From Myxococcota bacterium (GTDB lineage: Bacteria > Myxococcota_A > UBA9160 > UBA6930), in the NCBI GenBank assembly GCA_028277885.1, contig JANQFK010000003.1, positions 124,001 to 188,000 of the forward strand: 64,000 nt of DNA, in the 5' to 3' direction. Positions 54,206 to 63,414 of this stretch are shown in pieces. The position numbers and the translations under genes are program-made. The first letter of the stretch is position 1, and each line of letters begins with the position of its first letter. Below the pieces are notes generated by a model. It was given only the letters and a program-made list of their open reading frames with translations. It ran no database searches and was not told the origin of the DNA.

Positions 54206-54889
54206 TCAGTCGGCCGGGGCCTCGTCCATGCGGGCGCGGAGCCAGCCGCGGACCCGGGGGTGGAGGAGGGGCAGGGCGGCCAGGCCGAACAGCATCGTCG
54301 CGGCGAGGATCTCGAGGAAGGTGCGGGTGGCGAGCACGTCGCCGAACCAGGAGAACACCGCCGAGCGCACCGCCGAGCCCGCGGCCAGGGCGACCAGGAA
54401 CGCGACGAAGGGCATGGCGGCCAGCGCCGCGCCCACGTGGTAGGCGGTCAGCGGGCCGATCGGGTACGCGGTCCCCACCGCCATCAGGCCCGCACCCCCG
54501 CGGCTGCTCGCCAGCGCGAGGGCCTGGCGCGCCCGCGGCGGCACCTGGCTGCGCACGCGGTCCACGCCCAGCCAGCGGGTGAACCCGTAGGCGAGCACGC
54601 CCGAGAGCGTGATGCCGAGCGCGCCGTAGAGCGAGCCCTCGAGGGCCCCGAAGCAGATCCCGCCCGCCAGCAGCAGCAGCTTGGAGGGCAGCAGCAGCAC
54701 CACCCGGAAGCCCAGCAGCCCGACGAAGACGATCGGGCCCCACACCCCAAGCCCCGTCACGAAGGCGCGGATCGACTCGACGGTGAAGTCGATCTCCATG
54801 TACCGGCGCGCGTACATCGCCAGCCCGACCAGCGCCGTCAGCGCGAGGACCGGCAGCAGTCGGGTCGCCCAGGTGAGCTTCGAGGCCAT
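54206..54889 (-). CDS. TVP38/TMEM64 family membrane protein
   Basis: A 227-residue DedA/TVP38-like membrane protein with five or six helices. The SNARE-associated core reads FVGLLGFRVVLLLPSKLLLL and AGGICFGALEGSLYGALG; GTAYPIGPLTAYHVGAA follows. These proteins are linked to lipid scrambling or envelope homeostasis. ATG 54889 chosen as it directly precedes the first helix. Confidence 0.82.
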   Translation of the reverse strand: MASKLTWATRLLPVLALTALVGLAMYARRYMEIDFTVESIRAFVTGLGVWGPIVFVGLLGFRVVLLLPSKLLLLAGGICFGALEGSLYGALGITLSGVLAYGFTRWLGVDRVRSQVPPRARQALALASSRGGAGLMAVGTAYPIGPLTAYHVGAALAAMPFVAFLVALAAGSAVRSAVFSWFGDVLATRTFLEILAATMLFGLAALPLLHPRVRGWLRARMDEAPAD

Positions 54890-54989
54890 CGGGCGAAGCA
54901 TACCCGGCCCGGGGCGCGGCCGTCCCATTGCGACCCACCCCGATCCCTCGGGATCCAGGGCGATCCACGGCGGCGCCCCGAGGTCCGGC

Positions 54990-55019
54990 TTGCGGTGGGA
55001 TCCCCCCATGGGGTATAAG
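54990..55019 (+). promoter_or_regulatory. sigma70-type promoter of the ether-lipid operon
   Basis: TTGCGG (54990-54995), an 18-base spacer and TATAAG (55014-55019). The -10 box abuts the palindrome at 55021, so a bound repressor would block the start site. Confidence 0.55.
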
Positions 55020-55020
55020 G

Positions 55021-55039
55021 TCGGAGGTCGGACCTCCGA
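55021..55039. promoter_or_regulatory. FadR/GntR-type operator
   Basis: Perfect 9-bp arms TCGGAGGTC and GACCTCCGA around one G. The core GGTCGGACC equals the centre of classical FadR operators. It lies 52 bp upstream of a GntR/FadR regulator gene and overlaps its transcription start region, predicting autorepression. Confidence 0.7.
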
Positions 55040-55090
55040 TCACTGAGCCCGTCCTCCGTGGCGTGCCCTCGCGCCCATCGGGAGGTGCCC

Positions 55091-55870
55091 ATGTCCGCTC
55101 CCCTTCGGCCCCACGGCCTCCAGCCCCTGGCGGGCGGCAAGCGCGCGGACCGGGTCTTCGAGCAGCTGCGCACCCGCATCCTCGCGGGCGACTTCGCGAG
55201 CGGCGAGCGGCTCCCGAACGAGCGCGAGCTCGCCGAGGCCCTCGGGGTGAACCGCGCCTCGGTGCGCGAGGCGCTCAAGCGCCTCGAGTTCCTGGAGCTG
55301 GTCGAGGTGCGGCACGGCCAGGGCACCTTCGTGTGCGAGCCCTCGTCGTCGTCGTCGCTCCAGCTGGTCGAGAGCCTGCTGCGCGACGCGGCCAGCGTGA
55401 CGCCCGAGCTGATGCGCCAGCTCCTCGAGTTCCGCCGCGACGTGACCGTGCGCGTGGTCGAGCTGGCCGCCCGCAACCACACCGCGGAGCAGCTCGAGCG
55501 CGCCCGGGCGATCCTCGAGCGCGAGCGCTCCGAGGGCGCGGACCCCGCCAAGGCGCTGGCCCTCGACCTCGAGCTGAACCGGATGCTCGGCGAGGCCACG
55601 GGCAACCTGCTCTACCAGCTGGTCTCGAACCTCTTCACCAAGCTGGTTCAGCGCCTCGGGCCCCTCTACTACAACGAGGGCCGCGACCACGCGCGCTCCC
55701 ACCAGAACCACGAGCGGCTCCTCGATGCCCTCGCCGCCCGGGACGAGGCCGCGGCCCGCGAGATCGTCGAGCAGATGCTCGGCTACAGCGAGCGCGCGAT
55801 CACGCGCCAGGTGGAGCGGCTCTCCGCCGAGGGCCTGATCGGCCCCGGCTCCCGGGACAGCGCCGCATGA
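55091..55870 (+). CDS. GntR family regulator (FadR subfamily)
   Basis: A 259-residue regulator. Winged helix at residues 20-85 (RADRVFEQLRTRILAGDF; GERLPNERELAEALGVNRAS; LVEVRHGQGTFV), then a helical FCD-type ligand domain (LLEFRRDVTVRVVELAARNH; RSHQNHERLLDALAARDEAA). The ligand is probably a carboxylate or acyl compound. First gene of an operon; its TGA overlaps the next ATG. ATG 55091 has GGGAGG 7-8 bases upstream. Confidence 0.9.
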   Translation: MSAPLRPHGLQPLAGGKRADRVFEQLRTRILAGDFASGERLPNERELAEALGVNRASVREALKRLEFLELVEVRHGQGTFVCEPSSSSSLQLVESLLRDAASVTPELMRQLLEFRRDVTVRVVELAARNHTAEQLERARAILERERSEGADPAKALALDLELNRMLGEATGNLLYQLVSNLFTKLVQRLGPLYYNEGRDHARSHQNHERLLDALAARDEAAAREIVEQMLGYSERAITRQVERLSAEGLIGPGSRDSAA

Positions 55871-57534
55871 CGGTGGCCCGGGACCGCCTGCGCTGGAACG
55901 GCTGGGGCCGCCTCGGCGAGTCCGTGGCGTTCTCGCCCGCGCGCCGCGCCGCGCTGCTGGCCGCGCTCGGGCCGATGTTCGGCCGCGAGCTGCGGCCCGC
56001 CGTCGAGCCCGTGGACCTCGAGGAGATCGAGCTGCCGGCCACGCGCATCGGGCCCGACGCCCTGCGCAGGCTGCGCGCGGCCTGCGGCGACGACGGCGTG
56101 CGCACCGGCCGCCTGGAGCGCATCACCCACGCGGCGGGCAAGAGCCTGCCGGACCTGCTGCGCCTGCGCCGCGGCGACGTCGCGAGCCCGCCCGACGCCG
56201 TCGTCTACCCGCCCGACGAGGGCGCGGTGGCGGCGGTGCTGCGCGTGGCCGCCGACGCCCAGCTCGCCGTGGTGCCCTTCGGCGGCGGCACCAGCGTGGT
56301 GGGGGGCGTCGAGCCGCGCCTCGGCGACGGCCAGCGCGGCGTGATCGCCCTCGACACCACCCGCATGGACGCGCTGCTCCGGGTCGACGAGCGCAGCCTC
56401 ACCGCCACCGCCCAGGCGGGCATTCTCGGCCCACAGCTCGAGGACGCCCTCGCCGCCCACGGCCTCACCCTGGGCCACTACCCCCAGAGCTTCGAGCACT
56501 CGACCCTGGGCGGCTGGGTGGCGGCGCGCTCCACGGGCCAGTTCTCGAGCGGCTACGGCGGCATCGACGAGCTGCTGGTGGCGGTGCGGGTGGTGACGCC
56601 CGAGGGCGTGCTGCGCACCCTCGAGGTGCCGCGCTCCGCCGCGGGCCCGGACCTGAACGCGCTGGTGCTGGGCTCCGAGGGCACCCTCGGCGTGATCGTC
56701 GAGGCGACCCTGCGCGTGCGGCCCCGGCCCGCCCACCACGAGGAGCGCGGGTTCCTGTTCCGGAGCTTCGCCGAGGGCGTGGCGGCGGTGCGCGAGGCCA
56801 GCGTGGCCGAGCTGCCCGTGGCCATGCTGCGCCTCTCCGACGGCCCCGAGACGGCGCTCTTCGAGATGCTGCGGCGCGACCCGGAGCGCACCCTCGACGT
56901 CGCCACCCTCGGCCTCACCCTGGCGGCGCGGCTCGGCTACGGCGAGGGGCACTGCGCCCTCATCGCGGCCGCGGAGGCGCCGGAGGCGCGCGAGGTGCGC
57001 CGCGCCATGGCGGGCGTGCGCGCACTGGCGCGGCGTCACGGCGCGCTCTCCGTCGGGCGCAGCCCCGGGCGCTCCTGGCGGCGCGAGCGCTTCCGCACCC
57101 CGTACCTGCGCGACTGGCTCCTCGACCACGACGTCGCGGTGGACACCCTCGAGACCGCGGTGCCCTGGAGCCGCCTCGAGACCGCCCACGACGGCATCGT
57201 GCGCGCCCTGGGCGCGGCCCTCGAGCGCCACGCCGGAGCCGGCGTCGCCATGGCGCACCTCTCCCACAGCTACGTGGACGGCGGCTGCCTCTACTTCACC
57301 TTCCTGTATCCCGTGGACCCGAGCCACGCCGTGAAGCAGTGGACGGCGATCAAGCGCGACGCCACCGACGCGGTGGTGGCCGAGGGCGGCACCGTGAGCC
57401 ACCACCACGGCGTCGGGGTGGACCACGCCCGCTGGATCGCCGCCGAGAAGGGCGCCGTGGGGATCGCGGCCCTGCGCGCCGCCAAGCAGGCCGTGGACCC
57501 CCAGGGCCTGATGAACCCGGGGAAGCTGCTGTGA
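55867..57534 (+). CDS. alkyldihydroxyacetonephosphate synthase-like FAD enzyme
   Basis: A 555-residue FAD-binding (VAO/PCMH) enzyme resembling AGPS, which swaps the acyl of acyl-DHAP for a fatty alcohol in ether-lipid synthesis. FAD motifs: VVPFGGGTSVVGGVEP and HYPQSFEHSTLGGWVAARST. AGPS hallmarks include the C-terminal His triplet HHHGVG (512-514) and LMNPGKLL. ATGA overlap with the GntR gene and GTGA overlap with a glycerol-3-phosphate dehydrogenase, which makes DHAP, support this role. D-lactate-type dehydrogenase is the alternative. Confidence 0.82.
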   Translation: MTVARDRLRWNGWGRLGESVAFSPARRAALLAALGPMFGRELRPAVEPVDLEEIELPATRIGPDALRRLRAACGDDGVRTGRLERITHAAGKSLPDLLRLRRGDVASPPDAVVYPPDEGAVAAVLRVAADAQLAVVPFGGGTSVVGGVEPRLGDGQRGVIALDTTRMDALLRVDERSLTATAQAGILGPQLEDALAAHGLTLGHYPQSFEHSTLGGWVAARSTGQFSSGYGGIDELLVAVRVVTPEGVLRTLEVPRSAAGPDLNALVLGSEGTLGVIVEATLRVRPRPAHHEERGFLFRSFAEGVAAVREASVAELPVAMLRLSDGPETALFEMLRRDPERTLDVATLGLTLAARLGYGEGHCALIAAAEAPEAREVRRAMAGVRALARRHGALSVGRSPGRSWRRERFRTPYLRDWLLDHDVAVDTLETAVPWSRLETAHDGIVRALGAALERHAGAGVAMAHLSHSYVDGGCLYFTFLYPVDPSHAVKQWTAIKRDATDAVVAEGGTVSHHHGVGVDHARWIAAEKGAVGIAALRAAKQAVDPQGLMNPGKLL

Positions 57535-59198
57535 CGGCGCCGCGCTGGTCCACCCCGGAGCGCCTCGCCGCCCTCGACCGCTCGGAGCTCGACGGCGTGG
57601 ACGTGCTCGTGGTGGGCGGCGGCATCACCGGCGCCGCGATCCTGCGCGACGCCGCCTCCCGGGGCCTGCGCACGCTCCTGGTGGAGCGCGACGACTTCGC
57701 CTCGGGGACCTCGAGCCGCTCCTCGAAGCTCATCCACGGCGGTCTCCGCTACCTCGCCGAGGGCCAGCTCGCCATGACGCGCGAGGCCTGCCGCGAGCGC
57801 GACCTGCTGATGCGCCTGAACCCGCACCTCGTGCGGCCGATCCCGTTCCTGTTCCCCGCCTACCGCGGCGGCAAGTACTCGCTGCTCGAGGTGCGCGCGG
57901 CGCTCTCCGCCTACGCCGCCATGGCGAACTTCCGGCGCACCGCGCGCTTCAAGATGCTCGGGCCCGACCAGCTCGCCGAGTACTCCCGGGACCTCGACCC
58001 CGAGGGCCTGCGCGGCGCCGGGCTCTACCGCGACGGCCAGGCCGACGACGCGCGCCTGGTGCTCGAGACCCTGCGCAGCGCACGGCGGCTCGGCGCCGCG
58101 GTGGCGAACCACGCCGAGGTGGCGGAGTTCCTGCGCGGGGGCGACGGGCGCCTGCTGGGCGCCCGGGTGCGCGACCGCGTGGGCGGGCGCACCTTCGCGG
58201 TTCGCAGCCACGTCGTGGTGAACGCCGCCGGGGCCGCCGTGGAGCGCGTGCGCGGCCTCGACCGCCCGGTGCGCGAGCCCGAGCTGCGCCCCGCCAAGGG
58301 CGTCCACCTGGTCGTTCCGCGCACCCGCATCCACGCCGCCGGCGCGATCACCTTCGAGGCCGGCGACGGCCGCCAGCTCTTCTGGAGCCCGTGGGACGAC
58401 GTGGCGCTGATCGGCACCACGGACACCTTCAGCGACGAGATCGACGAGCCCGTGGTGACCATCGAGGAGGTCCACTACCTGCTCGACGCCGCCAACCGGG
58501 CCTTCCCGCGGGCCGGTCTCACCACCAACGACATCCGCAGCGTCTGGGCCGGCGTGCGTCCGCTGGTCGCGAGCCCCGAGGAGACGACGCCCTCGACCTC
58601 GGTCTCCCGCGACCACCGCATCTACGCCGACCCCTCGGGCCTGCTCTCGGTGGCGGGCGGCAAGCTCACCACCCACCGCGCCACGGGCGAGCAGGTGATG
58701 GACCGCGCGCTGCGCCTCCTGCCCCACGACCGCCGCCGCGTCGCGGGCCCGAGCCGCACCGCGAAGCTGCCGCTGCGCGAGGACGGCTTCGACCTGGGCG
58801 AGCTGGTGCGCGGGCTGCGCGAGCGCCACGGGCTCGGCGCGTCCGCCGCGGACCACCTGGCCCGCACCCACGGCCGCGACGCCGAGGCGCTCCTCGCCGA
58901 GGCGCCCGCCGCCGAGCGCCGTACGATCGGCGAGTCCCGCTACACCTACGCCGAGATCCGCTGGTCGATGCAGCGCGAGTGCCCCCTCACCCTGTGCGAC
59001 CTGCTCGAGCGGCGCATGCGTCTCGCCATCTTCGCGGTGGGGCAGGGGCTGCCCGAGCTCGACGAGATCGCCCGGGTGGCCGGGGAGGCGGTCGGCTGGG
59101 ACGCCGAGCGCGTGCGTGCCGAGGCGGCCGACTACGCGCGAACCGTGCGCCGCCGCTACCAGATCCAGCCCTCGAAGCCCGAGCGCCACGCGGCGTAG
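57531..59198 (+). CDS. glpD: FAD-dependent glycerol-3-phosphate dehydrogenase
   Basis: A 555-residue GlpD/GlpA-type enzyme that oxidises glycerol 3-phosphate to DHAP at the membrane. Rossmann motif VLVVGGGITGAAILRDAA; GlpD signatures SSRSSKLIHGGLRYL, GAITFEAGDGRQLFW, LIGTTDTF and SVAGGKLTTHR. GTG overlaps the preceding stop. It would supply DHAP for the neighbouring alkyl-DHAP synthase or drain G3P into respiration. Confidence 0.92.
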   Translation: MTAPRWSTPERLAALDRSELDGVDVLVVGGGITGAAILRDAASRGLRTLLVERDDFASGTSSRSSKLIHGGLRYLAEGQLAMTREACRERDLLMRLNPHLVRPIPFLFPAYRGGKYSLLEVRAALSAYAAMANFRRTARFKMLGPDQLAEYSRDLDPEGLRGAGLYRDGQADDARLVLETLRSARRLGAAVANHAEVAEFLRGGDGRLLGARVRDRVGGRTFAVRSHVVVNAAGAAVERVRGLDRPVREPELRPAKGVHLVVPRTRIHAAGAITFEAGDGRQLFWSPWDDVALIGTTDTFSDEIDEPVVTIEEVHYLLDAANRAFPRAGLTTNDIRSVWAGVRPLVASPEETTPSTSVSRDHRIYADPSGLLSVAGGKLTTHRATGEQVMDRALRLLPHDRRRVAGPSRTAKLPLREDGFDLGELVRGLRERHGLGASAADHLARTHGRDAEALLAEAPAAERRTIGESRYTYAEIRWSMQRECPLTLCDLLERRMRLAIFAVGQGLPELDEIARVAGEAVGWDAERVRAEAADYARTVRRRYQIQPSKPERHAA

Positions 59199-59233
59199 CT
59201 CGCCCCCGCCCGGCTCGCCTACCCTCCGCCGCC

Positions 59234-60196
59234 ATGGCGGGGCGCACCCTGGTGGTCGTGAACCCGCGCAGCCAGGGCGGCGCTGCGCGCCGCCGCTTCC
59301 ACGCCCTCGAGCCTCGCCTGCGCGAGGCCCTCGGCGACGTCGAGGTGGAGTGGACCGGCGCGCCGCGGGATGCCGAGCGCATCGCCCGGGAGGGCGTGCG
59401 CGCCGGCGCCGAGCGGGTGGTGGTGGCGGGCGGCGACGGCACCGTCTCCGAGGTGGTGAGCGGCCTCGTCGGGGCAGAGCTCGGCGGCTACGCGCGGCTC
59501 GGCGTCGTGCCCCTCGGCACCGGCGGCGACCTGCCGCGCACCCTGGGCATCCCCCGCGACCCCGAGGCCGCGATCGCCGCCATCGCGAAGGGCGAGGAGC
59601 GCGTGGTGGACGCCGGCCGCGTCGCCTACCGGAGGCCCGAGGGCGGCGAGGCGACGGCGTGCTTCCTCAACATCGGCAGCCTCGGCATCAGCGGCCTGGT
59701 GTGCCGGCTGGTGGACGCCGCGCCGAAGGCCCTCGGCGGCCGCGTCTCCTTCGCGGTGGGCACGGTGCGGGCGGTGCTGCGCTACGGGCAGCCGCCGGTG
59801 CGCCTGCGCGTGGACGGGGACGCGATCCACGAGGGCCCCCTCACCCTCGCCACGGCGGCCAACGGCCGCTGGTTCGGGGGCGGCATGCACGTGGCGCCCC
59901 GGGCCCGGCCCGACGACGGGCTCCTCGACGTGGTGGTGGTGCCGGCCTACTCGCGGCTGCGGCTGCTGCGCGAGCTGCCGCGCATCTACGCAGGGACCCA
60001 TCTCGACGTGGCGGGGGTCGCGCTGCGCCAGGGGCGCGTGCTCGAGGCCGAGCCCGTCGCCGAGGGACCGGAGGCCGAGCCCATCTGGATCGAGCTCGAC
60101 GGCGAGGCCCTCGGCACCCTGCCGGCCCGCTTCGAGGTACGGCCCGGGGCGGTGCGGCTCGTCGGTGGAGCGCCGGATCCGGGCGGCACGGCGTGA
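59234..60196 (+). CDS. diacylglycerol kinase-family lipid kinase
   Basis: A 320-residue YegS/DgkB-like kinase. Motifs: VVNPRSQGG, VVAGGDGTVSEVVSGL (nucleotide site), PLGTGGDLPRTL and the C-terminal ANGRWFGGGMHVAPRA. Phosphorylates diacylglycerol, sphingoid or related lipid. It starts 35 bp after glpD and overlaps the next gene by 4 bp, so it belongs to the glycerolipid operon. Confidence 0.88.
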   Translation: MAGRTLVVVNPRSQGGAARRRFHALEPRLREALGDVEVEWTGAPRDAERIAREGVRAGAERVVVAGGDGTVSEVVSGLVGAELGGYARLGVVPLGTGGDLPRTLGIPRDPEAAIAAIAKGEERVVDAGRVAYRRPEGGEATACFLNIGSLGISGLVCRLVDAAPKALGGRVSFAVGTVRAVLRYGQPPVRLRVDGDAIHEGPLTLATAANGRWFGGGMHVAPRARPDDGLLDVVVVPAYSRLRLLRELPRIYAGTHLDVAGVALRQGRVLEAEPVAEGPEAEPIWIELDGEALGTLPARFEVRPGAVRLVGGAPDPGGTA

Positions 60197-61161
60197 CGAG
60201 CCCGGAGCCGCTCTTCGACCGCATCCGCGCGCGCTGCGCCGAGGTGACGCGCCGCGCCGGCTCGGTCCGTATCGACGGGGAGGGGCTCGAGCGCCTCGCC
60301 GACGAGCTCGCCGCCGGGCCCGCCGAGCCCGAGGGCCCCGACCCGGCGCGGAAGCTCCACGGCGACCCCGACCAGACCCTCGCCTTCATCCTCACCCTGA
60401 ACGCCATCAACTTCGGCTCGGGCTGGTTCCCCTTCCTGCGCAAGCGGCCCGGCTGCTCGGGCTACCTCACCGTGGCGGGTGCGCTCGAGGACCACTTCGC
60501 GAAGCACGGGGCGTGGAGCCCCGGGGAGCTGTCGGGGCTGGCGGCAGCGGACGTCGCCGAGGTGCTGGGCCAGACCCTCGAGCCGCCCGTCGGCGAGCTC
60601 ATGGAGCTGTTCGCGCGGGCGCTGCGCGACCTCGGCGACTTCCTCACCGCGGGCTGGCAGGGAAGCTTCGCGGGGCCCGTCGCCGAGGCCGGAGGCTCCG
60701 CGGAGCGCCTCGTCGGGCTGCTCGACCGCATGCCCCTCTACCGCGACGTGGCTCGCTACGACGAGCTCGAGGTGCCGTTCTACAAGCGCGCCCAGATCAC
60801 CGCGTCGGATCTCGCCCTGGCCTTTGCGGAGGAGGGGCCCGGCCGCTTCGAGGACCTCGACCGCCTCACCCTCTTCGCCGACAACCTGGTGCCCCACGTC
60901 CTGCGCATGGAGGGCGTGCTCCGATACGCTCCCGCGCTGATGCAGCGCATCGACCGCGAGGAGACCCTCGCCCCGGGCTGCCGCGAGGAGGTCGAGATCC
61001 GCGCCGTGGCGCTCCACGCCGTGGAGGAGCTGGTGGCGGCCTGCGCGCGCCGGGGGCTCGCGACCCACGCGCACCGGCTCGACCACCGCCTGTGGGACCG
61101 CGGCCAGTCGCCGCGCATCAAGGCCGTGCCGCGCCACCGCACGCGCTGCACCTTCTACTAG
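60193..61161 (+). CDS. queuosine salvage protein (DUF2419)
   Basis: A 322-residue member of the queuosine 5'-phosphate N-glycosylase family (Qng1/DUF2419), which frees queuine from salvaged nucleotide. Diagnostic: LNAINFGSGWFPFL near residue 78, QITASDLALAF, and the end LWDRGQSPRIKAVPRHRTR followed by a terminal aromatic. Why it sits in a lipid operon is unclear; GTGA overlap shows co-translation with the lipid kinase. Confidence 0.88.
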   Translation: MTSPEPLFDRIRARCAEVTRRAGSVRIDGEGLERLADELAAGPAEPEGPDPARKLHGDPDQTLAFILTLNAINFGSGWFPFLRKRPGCSGYLTVAGALEDHFAKHGAWSPGELSGLAAADVAEVLGQTLEPPVGELMELFARALRDLGDFLTAGWQGSFAGPVAEAGGSAERLVGLLDRMPLYRDVARYDELEVPFYKRAQITASDLALAFAEEGPGRFEDLDRLTLFADNLVPHVLRMEGVLRYAPALMQRIDREETLAPGCREEVEIRAVALHAVEELVAACARRGLATHAHRLDHRLWDRGQSPRIKAVPRHRTRCTFY

Positions 61162-61689
61162 ATGGCGGGGCCCGGCCGCGTGCTCGACGGACAGCTCCTC
61201 GGCGTGCTCGCCCTGCTCGCCGCCCTGGCGGCCCTGGCCTGGTGGCGGGGCGGCAGCGAGCTGGTCGGCAGCGGGCTCTCGGGCGGGCTCGCCCTGCTGT
61301 GGCGCTTTGGGCTGCTCATCGTGGTCTCGTTCCTCGCCGCGGGGCTCGCCGACGCGCTGCTGCCCCACGAGTGGATCCGCGCCACCCTGGGCCGGGAGGC
61401 CGGGCTGCGCGGGGTGCTGCTCGGCACCCTCGCCGGCGCCGTCACCCCCGCCGGCCCCTTCGTCTCCATGCCCCTGGCCGCGGTGCTGATCCGCTCCGGC
61501 GCCGCCGTCGGCCCCGTCGTCGCCTTCGTGACCGGCTGGTCGCTCCTCGCGCTGCACCGCCTCGTCGCCTGGGAGGCGCCGATCCTCGGCTGGCGCTTCG
61601 CCGTGCTGCGCTGGGGCGTCTGCCTGGTCCTCCCGGTGCTGGCCGGCCTCGCGGCGAGCGCGCTCGCACGCGCCTTCGTGCGCTCCTGA
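61162..61689 (+). CDS. half-length permease (DUF318/ArsP-like)
   Basis: A 175-residue protein with about five helices. LLIVVSFLAAGLADALLPHE, GVLLGTLAGAVTPAGPFVSM and PVVAFVTGWSLLALHRLVAW match one half of the DUF318/ArsP-type permeases, which normally contain two such halves; a dimer is likely. ATG begins directly after the TAG of the queuosine gene. Confidence 0.7.
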   Translation: MAGPGRVLDGQLLGVLALLAALAALAWWRGGSELVGSGLSGGLALLWRFGLLIVVSFLAAGLADALLPHEWIRATLGREAGLRGVLLGTLAGAVTPAGPFVSMPLAAVLIRSGAAVGPVVAFVTGWSLLALHRLVAWEAPILGWRFAVLRWGVCLVLPVLAGLAASALARAFVRS

Positions 61690-61765
61690 TCCCTCGACGC
61701 GGGGGCGGCCTCGGCTACCCTGCCGGCGTTCCCAACCGCGAAGCACGAGGCGACGGAGACCCAGC

Positions 61766-62137
61766 ATGGCGACGCGCCGCAAGACCACGCGCAAGAGCAC
61801 CCGAAAGAAGACCGCACGCAAGAAGACGACGAGCCGGAAGAAGGGCGCCGCGCGGAAGAAGGCGACGCGGCGCGCCACGAAGAAGAAGGCGACGGTGCGC
61901 AAGCGCAAGGCCGCGGTGTCGCGCAAGAAGGCCACCCGGAAGAAGGCCACGCGAAAGCGGACCGCGAAGAAGGCGACCCGCAAGCCGGCCGCGCGCAAGA
62001 AGACCACCCGGAAGAAGGCGTCGTCGCGCAAGGCCGCCTCGCGCAAGAGCAGCGTGCCGAGCGGTGACCCCAGCGGCGTCGTCTACTCCGACCTGCGCCA
62101 CAAGGCCTTCGACTGGAGCCTCTCCCGGCTGCGCTGA
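61766..62137 (+). CDS. histone H1-like Lys/Arg-rich protein
   Basis: A 123-residue, extremely basic protein. Residues 1-95 are degenerate KKxTRKK/AARKK repeats like the C-terminal domain of histone H1 and chlamydial HC1/HC2. A short non-basic tail follows (VVYSDLRHKAFDWSLSRLR), which is the only segment able to fold. Probably a nucleoid-binding protein. ATG behind ACGGAGACC. Confidence 0.8.
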   Translation: MATRRKTTRKSTRKKTARKKTTSRKKGAARKKATRRATKKKATVRKRKAAVSRKKATRKKATRKRTAKKATRKPAARKKTTRKKASSRKAASRKSSVPSGDPSGVVYSDLRHKAFDWSLSRLR

Positions 62138-62146
62138 GCTTCCCCC

Positions 62147-63340
62147 GTGCCGCGCCGCGGACCCTTCGAGGACCTGCTCGTCGTGGACCTCACCCGGGTC
62201 CTGGCGGGGCCGTTCTGCACGCTGCTGCTCGCGGACCTCGGCGCCCGGGTCATCAAGGTGGAGCACCCGGATCGCGGCGACGACGCACGCGCCATCGGCC
62301 CCTTCGTCGAGGGCCGCTCCGCCTACTTCATGTCGCTGAACCGCGGCAAGGAGAGCATCGCCCTCGATCTGCACGAGCCCGCGGACCGCGAGGTCTTCGA
62401 GGCCCTCGTCGCCCGCGCCGACGTGCTGGTGGAGAACTTCCGCGTCGGGGTGATGGGGCGCCTCGGCTACGGCTGGGCGGCGCTCCACGCCCGCTATCCG
62501 CGCCTCGTGTACGCCGCGGTCTCGGGCTTCGGCCAGACCGGCCTGGCGGCGATGCGGCCCGCCTACGACATCGTGGTCCAGGCCCTGGGCGGAATCATGA
62601 GCCTCACCGGCCACCCCGGCTCGCCCCCCACCCGCGTCGGCACCTCCATCGGCGACATCGCGGCGGGCCTGTTCACCGCCGTCGGGATCGGGGCCGCGCT
62701 CCACCACCGAGCGAGGACGGGCGAGGGCAGCCAGGTCGACGTCGCGATGCTCGACTCCCAGGTCGCGATCCTCGAGAACGCCATCGCGCGCTTCGCCGCC
62801 ACGGGCGTGGCGCCCGCTCCGCTCGGAAGCCGCCACCCGTCCATCACGCCCTTCCAGGCCTTCGCGGCCGCCGACGCCCACCTGGTGATCGCGGCCGGGA
62901 ACGACCTCCTCTTCGCGCGCCTGTGCCAGGCTCTCGAACGCCCGGAGCTGCCCGAGGACGAGCGCTTCGCGAGCAACGACCTGCGCAGCCGCAACGCCGA
63001 CGCGCTCCAGGCCGAGCTCGAGGAGGCGCTGCGGCCGCATTCCGTCGCCCACTGGCTCGAGCGCCTTGCCGGGGCGGGCATCCCGTGCGCGCCGATCCAG
63101 GACGTCGCCCAGGTGCTCGAGGATCCCCAGGTGCAGGCGCGCAACATGGTGATCCGCGCCGTCGACGCCGTGGCCGGCGCCGTGACCATGGCGGGCAACC
63201 CGGTGAAGCTCTCGGGGTTCCCGGACCCCACCGAGCGCCCCGCGGCGCCGGAGCTCGACGAAGGGCGCGAGCGGGTGCGTCGGGAGCTGGGGCTCGATGG
63301 CAGCCAGGCGGCGGGAAGCCGAGAGGGCGGAGGGAGTTGA
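62147..63340 (+). CDS. CaiB/BaiF family III CoA transferase
   Basis: A 397-residue CoA transferase. N-terminal VVDLTRVLAGPFCTLLLADL and GARVIKVEHPDRGDD; NRGKESIALDL; VENFRVGVMGRLG; catalytic Asp141 in PAYDIVVQALGG. Transfers CoA between carboxylic acids, such as dicarboxylates or bile-acid-like substrates; specificity is not readable. GTG start 9 bp after the H1-like gene. Confidence 0.9.
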   Translation: MPRRGPFEDLLVVDLTRVLAGPFCTLLLADLGARVIKVEHPDRGDDARAIGPFVEGRSAYFMSLNRGKESIALDLHEPADREVFEALVARADVLVENFRVGVMGRLGYGWAALHARYPRLVYAAVSGFGQTGLAAMRPAYDIVVQALGGIMSLTGHPGSPPTRVGTSIGDIAAGLFTAVGIGAALHHRARTGEGSQVDVAMLDSQVAILENAIARFAATGVAPAPLGSRHPSITPFQAFAAADAHLVIAAGNDLLFARLCQALERPELPEDERFASNDLRSRNADALQAELEEALRPHSVAHWLERLAGAGIPCAPIQDVAQVLEDPQVQARNMVIRAVDAVAGAVTMAGNPVKLSGFPDPTERPAAPELDEGRERVRRELGLDGSQAAGSREGGGS

Positions 63341-63414
63341 TTCCAGCGACGCGCTCGCCCTCGGCAGCACGCCCGCGTGGGTGATGCCGAGGGCGAGCCT
63401 GCGTCCGCCTCCTC

